DNA of 64,000 nucleotides from Blasia pusilla (lineage: Eukaryota; Marchantiophyta; Marchantiopsida; Blasiales). Below the pieces are notes generated by a model. It was not told the origin of the DNA. It made no database searches and saw only the letters and a program-made list of their open reading frames with translations. Shown piece after piece: positions 35,664-46,205 of this stretch (its first letter is position 1; each line of letters starts with the position of its first letter). The translations under genes and the position numbers were made by a program. The stretch lies in NCBI GenBank assembly GCA_050084515.1, contig CM114271.1:23746001-23810000 (forward strand), given 5' to 3'.

Positions 35664-37130
35664 TTGGGTAAGAAGGGCACGAGGTTCATCACGGCGTCCA
35701 TTCAGGACTTTGAGAGGCGAGGTGGTGAACCCGAGAGTAGCTCTAGAGGTTTTACGCGGAGTGGCGTGAGGTTCCGAGGGTCTTCACTTCAGGGACCACC
35801 TCGACCTCCTTCTGTGTCATCGTCAGACAAGGGGGAGGGTGTAGAGGAATTTGTGAGCACATCGCCACACATTGTGAGTGGTCCTACCAGTTGGGCGTAC
35901 GAGATGGACGACCGGGGTAGAGGACCGCATAGGTTTTCAGGTACAGTAGGTACGATTGAGTTGCACGATTTCATGGCAGAGTTTAGGAGTTCGTGCGACT
36001 CCCAACGGGCCCGGAACTATAGAGAGTTCAACCCGTTTACAGCATGGAACGATATGTTCCAGCATTTAGAGGGGGCACCCATGGACGATAACCATGAGTT
36101 TTCCCACACATATGCCTGTGAGATTGAGGCATGGCGACTCTACTACGACCCACACTATGTGTCATGGACGGAGCCGTTCCCAGATGAGGAGGAAGAGTCA
36201 AGAGAGGCTACTTCCTCTTCCACTAGTGATGTTTTAGGAGGGGTCACTCGCACTGGAGCAGTTGCACCGTCTAGTCAGGTTCGTCCTAGGTCAACCCCGT
36301 GGTTGAGTTCTTTGCTGAGTTGAGGGCGAGCTACCAAGGGGTATGGACGGAAATTTTGTGGAGCATCCACAACTTCCAGAGGCGCTCGGGTGAGAGTTTA
36401 CGTGAGGCTTACACTCGATTGCGCCGGTTTCGGGGTGACAGAGGCTATCAGTTAGCATGGTCATGGATGGACCCTCACGGCCACGGGTGCGGAAGGGTGC
36501 TTCTTATGAACACCTCCCCTACGTTGAGAGATGATTTTAGGACCGCCAAGAACATTGAGCGCAACATGGCGGAGGAGAGCGTAGCCACCATGGGTTCTGG
36601 GCGAGAGCAATCGCGATTGGTGCACCACCTATGGAGCAACGTGGACTCCGAGATAGGTCGTGTGGCACCACGAGCTGGGGGAGGATACCGGGAGCCCGGG
36701 CACGGAGACTGCGCCTTCATATGCGGCTCAATAGCAGCCGCCTACTATTACTTGTTGGTCATGTGGTGGAGCCCATCGCCGCCATTGTCGTGGGTCATGG
36801 ACGTATGCCTCAAAGATGGAGGAGGAGATGGTGCCGCACCAAGAGGTTATCGTGTGACTATTGTCGAGGTATGGTCACACGCGCAGGTGTTTGATTTACA
36901 TCCCGAGTTACGTTCGGACCGAGGGCCAGAGAGGGCACCGGAGCGAGTAGCCGGTCCGGATGGGCCTAAAGATCGTGCACCAGGTGGTCACGTTGGGGGA
37001 CGAGGAGCTGGAGTTTCCCGACAGGATGGTGAAGCTGCCCGTGGAGGAGGTAGAGTACTACCACCTAGACACGCCGAGGGAGACGCCAAACGTGAGGATG
37101 GGATGGTTGCTCAGATATAGGAGCAGATTG
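35664..37130 (+). pseudogene. gag of element 1 (frameshifted)
   Basis: The first frame (35664-36323) contains the gag-core signature GTIELHDFMAEFRSSCD and FNPFTAWNDMFQHLEGAP, then an acidic linker. The second frame (36299 onward) continues with NPVVEFFAELRASYQGVWTE, RRSGESLREAYTRLRRF and NIERNMAEE. The third segment has remnants of two zinc knuckles (CGGAHRRHC near 36762 and a CDYCRG-GHTRR-type piece near 36857). The product would form the virus-like particle that packages element RNA. At least two frameshifts separate the parts. Confidence 0.75.
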
Positions 37131-37702
37131 CTGATATGGGATTGAGGTTATTCGATGCCGGATCCGTGGCATCGACATCATATGGAGCAGCTAGAGATCT
37201 GGAGGATCCTTGTTGGATGTGCGAGGTTGCCCAGATGGAGGCCGCCGCAGTTGTGACGCGTGGAGCAGCCGCAGAGTTGGATCCACAGTGAGGGGAAGCC
37301 AGAAAATAGAGTAGGCTTCCTCAGTCTTTCACGTTGTCCGAAGCGATGAGGACCCCATCGATGGGTCCTCATCAAAGTTCCTTGAGCGTTGGTGATGTTG
37401 TTGGTGTGCAGGCACGGAGGGCAATGGGAGAAGCGAGTGTGATGACTCCTATTGTTGATGCTCATGAGAGACATATGTCGAGCACATTGTTGGGGGCGGC
37501 CACCGTTGTGTACCGCACTCCTTTATTTTCTGCTTCCGATGTTATGACGTTGGGGGGTACGCCCGCCGAGGCTTTTCGGCTGGCCACGTCGCTATGTGAG
37601 CGCGGGGTTGGAGTTCTTGCATCACGTTCAGAGGTGATTGCAGAGAAGGTGATGGACTGCCGCCTTTGAGCGGATGCTCGGACCGTCACGCCGTCGAGAA
37701 TC

Positions 37703-38569
37703 ATGGCGGTCATGGTCGCTAGAATGGCGGAGATGCCCGCTAGGCCCGCGATAGAGCGTGTCATGGCTTCTCCTGGTGTTGTGTTGCTGGATAACCAAGG
37801 AGAGGTCTTCCAGTTGGTGAGTCCAAGAGGTAGAGCTTTTAGTCCGCAGCGCGTCTTGTTGGATTCAAGAGCGCAACCCTTGATGTTAGGAAAAGCATCA
37901 TTTAGAGGATTGGGCTTGACGAGAGCCGATGTGGAGTGTTGTCCATTCCGGATAAAGACATCCTTGGATGGAGCGAGTAACACACAGTATATCACCCGAC
38001 ATGAGGTCGTGGTGAGGATTCTCCCGGGACATCCTACTGATGAGTCTGTGGTGCGCGCCAAGGCGATACTGATTGATGCAGAGTCCTACGACATCTTGGT
38101 TGGTGGAGCAGTGTTATACCCGATGGGGTTTTCCTTGGATTACTGGGAGGAGCCAACATCCTACAGACCAGGATGGCAGTCAAGTGATGGGCACCTTAGC
38201 TCATTACCCGTTCGATTCACTGGTGTAGTGATCGAGCAACGGCCAGGAGAGATGGCGACCTTAGCAGCATTTAGCAGTGCCATCACTTGGCCTAGTGATT
38301 TGATTGAGGGAGATGTCCATGCAAAGGATACTCTCGTTCTTGACATTTCTATTGAGAGGAGTGTTATGGTAGCTGCATCATTCCGTGGAGGAGAGGTGCC
38401 GTTGTGGGACTCGACTGAGGAGCTTCGACGATTGGCAAATGAGCACGTGCAGACCGCATGGAGCGAAGCGTTTGCATCGGAGCGTGACGGGTCTGAGGAA
38501 CCCGAGGTAGCAGGGAGTGCTACAATGACACCCTTGGATACAACACCCATTGTGTGGTGTATCCCGGAG
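37703..38569 (+). pseudogene. retroviral-type aspartic protease of element 1
   Basis: Open frame containing FSPQRVLLDSRAQPLMLGKA, the family active-site region (normally LLDSGAQ), followed by GLGLTRADVECCPFRI and SYDILVGGAVLYPMGFSLDY, the flap/dimer region (ILVG) of clan AA proteases. The catalytic Asp and Ser are kept but the Gly is Arg (AGA for GGA). The same change is seen in element 2. The frame runs straight on into the methyltransferase, so the two were parts of one polyprotein. Downstream of the ILVG segment lie ~150 residues of unknown linker (EVPLWDSTEELRRLA). Confidence 0.8.
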
Positions 38570-39520
38570 GAGGGTATTCGAGTATTAGATCTCTTTGGAG
38601 GGTTTAGCACTGGGTTAGCTGCTGTTTTGCAGGCAAGAGTGCGAGTACAACAGTACATGTATGTGGAGAGTGATGATGTTGCAAGGCGCGTCTCACTACG
38701 ACATGTGGCGCAGTTACGCCTACGTTTTCCCGACTTATTGTCTGGTCAGCAAGACATGGGTTGAGTTCCCTACCGAGGGATATTTCGTTGTTGGGGGCGC
38801 AAGACTTAGAGCGGGTAGGGACCATTGATTTGGTCATTTCCGGTTGGCCATGTCAAGGCCAATCGAGTGCTGGACGAGGTAGCGGGTTGGTCGACACTCG
38901 GTCCAGGTTGTTTTGGGAGATGTTGAGGGTCTTACGACGGTGGCGGGGAGCACCGCCTCGTTCTTGACCTACATTCGGAGAATGTGCCGATCTTAGAGAC
39001 TCAGTCACGGGTGGTGACGAGTGGTCATCATGTGCGTGCGTGGATCGGCCCAGCAGTTGTTCTTGATGCGGCGAGTGTAGGTTCTAGAGCCCATCGCCCC
39101 GCGTCTATGATGGACCAACTTGGTGCCCCATGCGGTGTTGGGCGTATGGGAGAGTGGGCGCCCCTCCCATTTGTTAGTGGATTCCATTCTAGATCCAGTC
39201 GCCGATCACAAACAAGTGAGGCACGATGATCGACCACCGCTGGATCGTGGTCAATGTCAGGTAGGCCGCGAGCGGCCTTGCCCACATTTGTGAGTTTTCC
39301 GCTTCCTACTCATACAAGGAGGTCGGGCCTCGCTTGGTTTGGGATGACCATGTCCATCGGTTGGTGGAGCCCAACGCCGATGAGAGAGAGCCCAGAGTGA
39401 CGGCAAGATCGGTGTTAGAGGCATCACGACGCTATGTCTTGGGTCAGCGATGGACTGAATCGCTTGACATGGATCCTCGGCTTGGGAGTGGCGAGAGAGC
39501 GTCGTATGAGATCGCGGATC
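38570..39520 (+). pseudogene. C5-cytosine DNA methyltransferase domain of element 1
   Basis: Motif I GIRVLDLFGGFSTGLAAVL (SAM binding), motif II ESDDVARRVS, and motif IV IDLVISGWPCQGQSSAGRGS with the catalytic Cys at 38851-38853 in a PCQ tripeptide. Then come SRLFWEMLRVLR, motif VI SENVPIL (~38975), AHRP (motif VIII, ~39085), a PTFVSF-type segment, DERE (~39379), and RYVLGQ...LDMD of the motif X type (~39432-39470). Order and spacing fit a whole catalytic domain of ~310 residues. The RSRLFWE and AHRPRLWW-type segments recall DNMT3/DRM enzymes, although these usually have SPCN where this has WPCQ. Frameshifts near 38764 and 38967 and further changes break it. The enzyme would methylate C-5 of cytosine; its target sequence is unknown. 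Confidence 0.85.
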
Positions 39521-40044
39521 ATAGCGGTTGCGTTGGTGAGCCCCATGCCTCATCGAGACAGTGGAGGCGTGGTGGGGCGAGACCCGAGGAGATCTACACA
39601 CCGGGGAGATCGGGAGAGACACCTTGGACTTCTTGGGATGTTTTTGTACGCTGAAGATGATAGCCACAACATCGAGCGTGGTTTTTGCAATCTTTGTATA
39701 TGGAGGAGATCGAGTTTGTAGTTGGTCAGAGAAGAGCAGCCAAGCGTTGTTGTTCGAGACAGGGTTGCACCATTGCAGAGAGTCCTACCGTAGTCACGAT
39801 GGAGACTTGAGAGCCGATATGGGCCCTAAGTTGAAAGGAGGAGAGCGGCGCGGATACATTAGTTCCTCACGAGTTATAGGAGCTGCTTTCTATTTAGCAT
39901 GGAGGATTTGGGTACGCTAAAGGGACCGGGGGTCCGCATTGAGTTGTCGAGTGATACGCCGATCTTCCGACGACCCTACAGGTACAGTGATATTGAGAGG
40001 GGTGTGATTCAGAGTAGGAGCCAGGACTTGGGTGAGCGGGACTA

Positions 40045-40800
40045 GTGGAGATGTCCCATGGGGAGTATCTCCATTTCATGCCCGCCGAGAAGGACGTGCA
40101 TGGCAACTGGACGGATAGGCGGATGTGTGGGGATTACCAACCTATCAATCGACAGACGAAGTCCAATAGGTATGGCATGCCTACCCCTGAGGAGATCTTT
40201 GATGCAATTGGTCATGCAAAGGTCTTCAGTTCATTGGATTTGCGAGCCGGATACCATCAACGCCTATCAGATTGGAGGACAAGCGTAAGACGGCATTTTG
40301 GGGCATCGATCCTCACGGGAAGGATTGTTTGTACTAGTGGCGGTTCTTACCATTTGGGTTAAAAAATGCCCCGGCTGAGTTTCAAAGGGTCATGGATAGG
40401 ATCTTGGTTGGTCTGGATTTTGCTAGGTGTTATATTGATGATATCATAGTCTTTAGCGCCACGGTTGAGGAGCATGAGCGATAGCTAGAGGAGGTGTTTC
40501 GACGATCGCAATTACATGGGCTGAAGCTACATCCAGGCAAGTGCAAGTTCTTCTATGACCAAATTGAGTACTTGGGTCATACGATATACCCCAAGGGGCC
40601 TTGGTGTTCAACAAACGAAGGTAGAGGCTATCTCACGCATTCCATGCCCTACACATGTGAGCCAGGTTCGCGCATTCATGGGATTGGTGAACTTCTATCG
40701 GCGATATGTCAAGGGATTCAGTTTGATTGCGAAGCCACTGACCTTGCTGACCAAGGTGGATCATGAGTGGCACTGGGGGGATAAGCAGGAGCAAGCATTT
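40045..40800 (+). pseudogene. reverse transcriptase of element 1
   Basis: Ty3/gypsy [67 protein letters not shown], the active-site box [10 protein letters not shown] (~40425), LHPGKCKFF, EYLGHTIYP and GLVNFYRRYVKGFS. Several frameshifts (for example near 40265 and 40600) and a stop in place of the His-Leu after EHER. It would copy element RNA to DNA. Confidence 0.9.
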
Positions 40801-40849
40801 TAGTTGACGTCTGCGCCCATCTTGAGGAGACCGATCAGGGGGCGTCCTT

Positions 40850-41240
40850 TCTAGTTGCACACAGATTGGAGCATGTTGGGCCTTGGATCAGTGCTCACCC
40901 AGCATGATGATGAGGAAAGAGAGTTCGTGGTGGCTTACACTAGCCGCTCAAACAACGCTGTAGTACACCTCGTATGAGGGTGAGTGCTTGGCTGCGGTGT
41001 GGGCTGTCGCGTATTTCAAGTGTTACTTATTCGGCAACCCCTTTACCATCATCACTGATCATCAACCACTGAATTGGTTGATGGAGTCCGACAAGCTTAC
41101 TAGAAAGCTTGCGAGATGGGCTCTGTTGTTGCAGGAATATGATTTTCAGGTGGTACATAAACGTGGGACGCTCAACCAAGATGCAGATGGGTTGAGTTGT
41201 AACCCATGCCCGAGTCAGCGAGATGCGACTTGAGCTCGAT
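40850..41240 (+). pseudogene. RNase H of element 1
   Basis: It follows the RT without a gap: LHTDWSMLGLGSVLTQ, FVVAYTSRSNNA, GECLAAVWAVAYFKCYLFGN, FTIITDHQPLNWLMESDKLT, LARWALLLQEYDFQVVHK and NQDADGLS. A frameshift near 40960 disrupts it. It removes the RNA strand from the hybrid during reverse transcription. Confidence 0.9.
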
Positions 41241-41529
41241 GGCATGGAGAGAGTGATGAGGAGTCGGTGTCGAATTCGGCCCTATTTAGGCATGTTGGCG
41301 ATGGCGAGGTCTAATGGAGAGTCCTGGATCCCGAGGCGGTGAGAAGACGACAGTGGCCGAGATATTCATGATGATGGAGAAGTCTTGGAGTACCTTCGAT
41401 CTTGGCAGGTGCAGCACTGTGGGTGCTAGAGAGCGAGATCGATCCTCTGACCGGGAGGCGGTTCCGTTGGGAGGGGACACATGTTTTGAGGGTTTGGGAG
41501 GATGGCAGAGTACGCGAGGCCGATCCTTT

Positions 41530-42635
41530 GCAGAGAGCACGACTAGTGCAAAGATGCCCACGAGGAGTTGGGTCACTTTGGGATGAAGCGAACGCATGCC
41601 TTGCTCCAGATTCGATATTGGTGGCAAGGTATGCAGATCGGCGTTCAACGCTTTGTTGCTAGGTGCATGGTGTGTGATTGCGTCCGAGCATCGTTCAATG
41701 CTCGACTCCGATTGCATCCATTACCGATCATGGGCTTAGGGTATAGATGGAGTTTGGATTTTGCAAGACCTTTACCTTTGACAGAGCGTCAGAGTCGTTA
41801 TGTGTTGGTGATGGTCGAGCACTTCTCGAAGTGGATCGAGTTGGTTGCATTGCGTGACAAAGCAAGTGAGGGAGTAGCTTATGCCTTCGTTGACAGAGTG
41901 CTAAGTCATTATGGCGCACCGGCTGAGGTGTTGTCAGACCAGGGTGCCGAGTTTTGGGGTGAGTTCCAAGCCTTTTGTGATCAAGCGCTGATCGACCACC
42001 GCATGACTTCGCAAGATCATCCCGAGGCGGATGGATTAGCAGAGAGTGTTGTGTAGACGGTGAAGAGGGGTTTACGCAAGTATGGCTTACAGAGAGGTCA
42101 CCTACGAGATTGGGACCTCCTGTTGCCATGGTTGGCGATGGGATACAGATTCAGCAAGCAGACATCCTTAGCGTCTTTTTCACCGTACTTGCTACTTTAT
42201 GGCCAAGAGCGAGATTCACCAGCGGCCATTCGTCGAGATGCTGGTGAGGTGCTGGACCTTGATGACCCAGATGTATGGGTGCGAGCATGTTCTCAGAGGG
42301 CTGAGTTATTTCAGAGAGTGATGCCCATGGCGTTCGAGAACTTGGCGATTGTGCAACATCGGGATACGTTGAGATATGCGACTATTCGGGGTGGTGGTTA
42401 TCGACCAATTATCCAGAAGTTTCATCAAGGAGATTACGTCTACTTGCAGCAGACGGCACCGACGAGGTTGGATGTGACTGCAGGACGCACTATCCTGAGA
42501 GTGCATGACGTTTTGCCATCCGGTGTTCTTTTGCTAGAGGGACGCGATGGTATGGTATGGAAGAACCATGTGCGTAATTGTGCACCATATCACCTTCCTA
42601 ACATTGATAGTACATTGGATCCGAGCTTAGCAGTA
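41530..42635 (+). pseudogene. integrase of element 1
   Basis: Zinc-binding part GHFGMKRTHALLQIRYWW and RCMVCDCVRASF. The core has the first Asp in RWSLDFARPLPLTERQSRYV, the second in VLSDQGAEFWGEF, and the Glu in HPEADGLAE, so the D,D,E triad is complete. The C-terminal part reads LPWLAMGYRFSKQTSLASFS, RYATIRGGGYRP and FHQGDYVYLQQ. A stop (TAG) follows SVV at 42054. No chromodomain follows; a PHD finger takes that place. Confidence 0.9.
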
Positions 42636-42639
42636 GTTC

Positions 42640-42794
42640 CTGCAGGCTTGCGTTGTATGTTGTGTGGTTATGTCCGTGGTGCGGCCACGATGCTAGTCTA
42701 CGATGGTTGTTCGAGAGGTTGGCATATGGCATGTCTGACCCCCCCTCTCACTAGGGTTCCAAGGGGACGATGGATGTGTACCAGATGTACATAG
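42640..42794 (+). CDS. PHD zinc finger at the C-terminus of element 1 pol
   Basis: In frame with the integrase tail. GLRCMLCGYVRGAATML, YDGCSRGWHMACLTPP and RGRWMCTRC form the Cys4-His-Cys3 pattern of a PHD finger (C-x2-C ... C-x2-C-x4-H-x2-C ... W-x-C-x2-C). In this copy the third ligand is Tyr (TAC) where copy 3 on the minus strand has Cys, so zinc binding is damaged here. PHD fingers bind histone H3 tails. Its position matches that of chromodomains in chromoviruses, which guide integration, so a targeting role is inferred. The frame ends with TAG at 42792-42794. Confidence 0.85.
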
Positions 42795-42984
42795 AAGAGA
42801 TACTAGGTAGGTTTCGATCCCGACTTTTTCTCTGACATGGATGACAGGAAGGCGAGTAACGATGGGGCCACATGAGCACCAGGCCTTCTTGCTCTTAGCG
42901 TCCGAGAGATGTATGTCATGGTAGGTAGGAATAGATGGCTATCTGGAATTAGAGGGACCTAACCACCAACTAGGGGGGGCGATT

Positions 42985-44167
42985 GGAGATATTTGGTACT
43001 TCTTGTCTTGTTGTTTGGATGCCATGAGTTAGTATGGGATCGTGCGTGTTTGTGTGTGTGTTCGGTGACAACGATGTATGTTGTGTAGCGATGTGTATAC
43101 GCACGACAGTTGTCATGTCCTTTAGGATAGATCGGTGAGATCTAGTAGAGCGTCTTCAAGAGTAGTGGAGGACATGCCTAGGAGGTCGAGGATGACTTGC
43201 TGAGGCCCCGAGAAACCTGAGAGAGCAGGTTTCCCCTTCGTTTTGGCTCATTTGGAGCCATATTGAAGAACTTACTATTTTAGGCTATTACCATTTTGAG
43301 TATATGATCGACTTTCTATTTTTGGTAAGTGGCCCTTGACCTCCTACATCAGGTCAAGAGCCAAAGAGGTGACTTGGAAGAATAGGTTACCATGGAGAGA
43401 GCTTGGGAGAGGGGAGGGGTATATATCCCAAGGAGAGAGAGCTTGAGAGCTCATTCTCTCTTTGTTGAATCTCTTGGCATGAGGCGGCGGACCTATGGTC
43501 CCTTGTCTTGTGAGTGTAACCCAAGCTTCTCATTAGGAGAGTGGGTTTGGTTTGACATGAGAGAGAGTACACACCTTTGAGAGCTATGGTGTGAGATTGT
43601 GTAGAAAGAGTTTGGATCTTACTTTACATTGGAGATATTTGGTACTTCTTGTCTCGTTGTTTGGATACAATGAGTTAGCATGGGATCATGCGTGTTTATG
43701 TGTGTGTTCGGTGACAACGATGTATGTTGTGTAGCGATGTATATGCGCACGACACGTGAGAGAACAGGTTTCCCCTTCGTTTCGGCTCATTTGGAGCCAT
43801 ATTGAAGAACTTACTATTTTAGATAAGTACTATTTTGAGTATATGATCAACTTTATATTTTTGGCAAGTGACCCTTCACCTCCTACATCAGGTCAAGAGC
43901 CAAGGAAGTACTTGGGACCAGGTCATCATGATGAGAGCTTGGGAGAGGGGAGGGGTATACCTCAAGGAGAGAGAGCTTGAGAGCTCAATTCTCTTTTTGT
44001 TGAACCTCTTGGCATGAGGCGGCGGAGCCATGGTCTTGTTTGCCTTGTGTGTGTAACCCAAGTCTCTCATTAGGAGAGTGGGTTTGGTTTGACATTAAGA
44101 GAGACATGTGAGAGTGCACACATGTGAGAACTATGGTGTTGTGAGAGAGATTGGATCTTATTTTACA
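42985..44167 (+). repeat. LTR blocks at the element 1 / element 2 junction
   Basis: After the purine tract CTAGGGGGGG (42971) come a ~124-base block TTGGAGATATTTGG...GCACGACA (42984-43108), GT, the LTR block TGTCATGTCC...TTTACA (43111-43628), then a second copy of the ~124-base block (43629-43754) that ends element 1. The right part of the element 2 LTR follows (43754-44167). The ~124-base block is thus present twice at the 3' end but not between LTR and leader at the 5' end, so the exact LTR definition stays open. Confidence 0.75.
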
Positions 44168-45357
44168 AAGAGAGAATGAGTGAATGATAAAGCTTCATGG
44201 GGGAGCTCGCTGGTTGCTTGATGTTTGGTGCAGGTTGGGGGACCGTATTCCTCGCTTCATGGCTTATGGGAGTGCTCACCGGAGCAAGAGTCGTGCGAGT
44301 TTGATGTTTTGCTTTGCTGATTTTTTTTGTAGGGGAGAATGACACGCGGAAGCGCTTCCGAATTTTCGATAGGAATTGAGTATGGGGACGGATTGCTCCA
44401 TGCCGGTGCTCTCAAGAGCACCATGTAACTTGCTGATTTGTTTTCTCACACGTTTTATATTTTTTTGGGAGAAATCAGCGCGGAAGCGCTACCAAATTTT
44501 GTGTAGGAGAAAGAGACGTTGGGCTTTACGACCATCCCCATAAGTTCTTACTAGAATGTCCAATTCAAAATATCTTTTGATAGTGTTGTAGATCATGAAG
44601 TTATGCACACTCTACTATAGATAATGCACGATTTGGAGTTGCGAACAAAACGTTACGGTCAATCTTGCAAAATTTCCATTGCTACGTGATTTTTAGGGTT
44701 AAATTGTTCAAACCCTAAATGACCCGCCGCCCCGGCGGCCCGTCGCCGTCAAAGGCACCGTCACCATCAACAATCAACGTTCCACCATCACCATCAATGG
44801 TCAACCATCACCGTCAACGGTTCACCTTCCACCGTCGGCCGCCACCGCCGCCTAGTGTTGCTTAGAGCCGCGTTCGGCCGTTGTCCACCCTTGGTTGCCA
44901 TTACCGCCACTACAGAGTGGAGGGTCTTCCACGATAGCCGTTATTTCTCTAACTTGCGCCGCCACCACGTACTTTGTTTTGGCCCCCACCGTCATTGCAG
45001 TTTCGTCATCAACCAGTGATGGCAGGTGACCTCGGGTTATGGTGTTTGAGTTTTTATTTCATGGTGCTATGTTGTGATTGGTAGCCTCTTGACGATGATC
45101 AAGTACTTTGCCGTAACGCCCATAGCCACAATGCGCCACTGATTGCCGCCTCGTGCCGCTCGTGGCCGCACCGCACTGTCTCGATCGCGGAGCCGCTCCT
45201 TCACTAAGGAGCAGAGTGTGTGAATTGTTGATTGAGGAGGGTATGCCGCTGAGTGCCATATCCCATTCTCCAGTGCCGTGCCGTTTGTAGCCATTCCATG
45301 CCGCCAATGCCGCACCGGACTGTTAGACCTGCACTTCACATCAAGGAGGTTTGAGCA

Positions 45358-45579
45358 ATGTCAGTACGAGAGCAGTTTGACTTGCTGATTGGAGGAGTTA
45401 TCTTCATGACCGAGTTGGGGTCGAGATTTGCAGTTCCCGAGGAGCGACATCAACATCATTTTCAGGTTATCCATTCTAGTCTCTTACCCTGTACGTGTGA
45501 GAGATTTCTGGATATTGGGAAGTTATTTGAGATATTGGGTTTCGTGGTGATTGAGAGCATCGATGATGTATGGGTTTAG
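45358..45579 (+). CDS. leader ORF (ORF0) of element 2
   Basis: The best preserved copy: ATG start, MSVREQFDLLIGGV, FMTELGSRFAVPEERHQH, LLPCTCERFLDIGKLFEILG and VVIESIDDVW, ended by TAG at 45577. 73 residues with no known domain. The pattern (a small, partly hydrophobic alpha-helical look with CERFLDIGKLFEILG) hints at a folded domain. Function unknown. Confidence 0.45.
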   Translation: MSVREQFDLLIGGVIFMTELGSRFAVPEERHQHHFQVIHSSLLPCTCERFLDIGKLFEILGFVVIESIDDVWV

Positions 45580-45849
45580 GGGACATAGACGTATGTGGGA
45601 TATCCAGAGTTGAGGATGGTTTATCGATGAGACGATAGATCAGTTGATTTGCCGCACCATGGATGATGTAAGGGTTTAGGGGACATAAACTTGTGTGGGA
45701 TGTCTAGAGTTGAGGATGGTTTGTCGATGAGATGATAGATCAGTTGATTTTCTGCACCATACTCCTTGTTGCCACACAACACACATCTCAGTGAGAGAGT
45801 GTAGATTGAGTGTCGCATGTTTAGTTTTAGTGATTGAGGGATTACTTGC

Positions 45850-46205
45850 GAGATTGAGAGTGATCATGTGAGAGGGGCACGAGGGCCATCACAACGTCCT
45901 TTCAAGATTTTGAGAGGCGAGGTAGTGGACCTGAGAGTAGCTCTAGAGGATTTACTTGGAGTGGTGCGAGGTTTCGAGGGTCTCCACGTGAGAGACTACC
46001 TCGATCATCTTATGTGTCATCTTCAAACAAGAGGAAGCATGTAGAGGAGTGTGTTAGTGATCCACCGTACACATTGAGTGGTCCTACCAGTTGGGCATAC
46101 GAGATGGACGACCGGGTTAGAGGATCGCGTAGGTTTTCGGGTGCTGCAGATACTCTAGAGCTACATGACTTCATTGTGGAGTTTAGGAGTTGGTGTGACT
46201 CACAC
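45850..46205 (+). pseudogene. start of gag, element 2
   Basis: Homologous to 35655-36005 of element 1, including GPTSWAYEMDDR and LELHDFIVEFRSWCDS. Cut at 46205 by the copia insertion; the rest of gag is missing on the far side. Confidence 0.75.

Larger units (their letters stand above)
33663..43754 (+). mobile_element. element 1: DNMT- and PHD-carrying Ty3/gypsy element, nested in element 2
   Basis: About 10.1 kb, bounded by ACGTG on both sides (33658-33662 and 43754-43758), which is also the intact target sequence of the element 2 LTR. Starting at TGTCACGTCC and ending at GCACGACA gives the standard TG...CA ends, sharing one A with the duplication. Internal order: LTR block, GC-rich leader with CGTCAACGG repeats, leader ORF, gag with CCHC knuckles, protease, C5 methyltransferase, RT, RNase H, integrase, PHD finger, purine-rich CTAGGGGGGG at 42971, terminal repeats. 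Frameshifts in gag, methyltransferase and pol, plus internal stops, show it is inactive. Confidence 0.9.

Noticed and set aside
38570-39520. Host methyltransferase gene invaded by a retrotransposon
   Set aside because: Motif I is in the same frame as the protease, and element 2 has the same order at the same place, so the domain belongs to the element.
40045-42060. Stops in RT and integrase as programmed readthrough sites
   Set aside because: Stops lie at different places in elements 1 and 2 and come with frameshifts, so they are decay.
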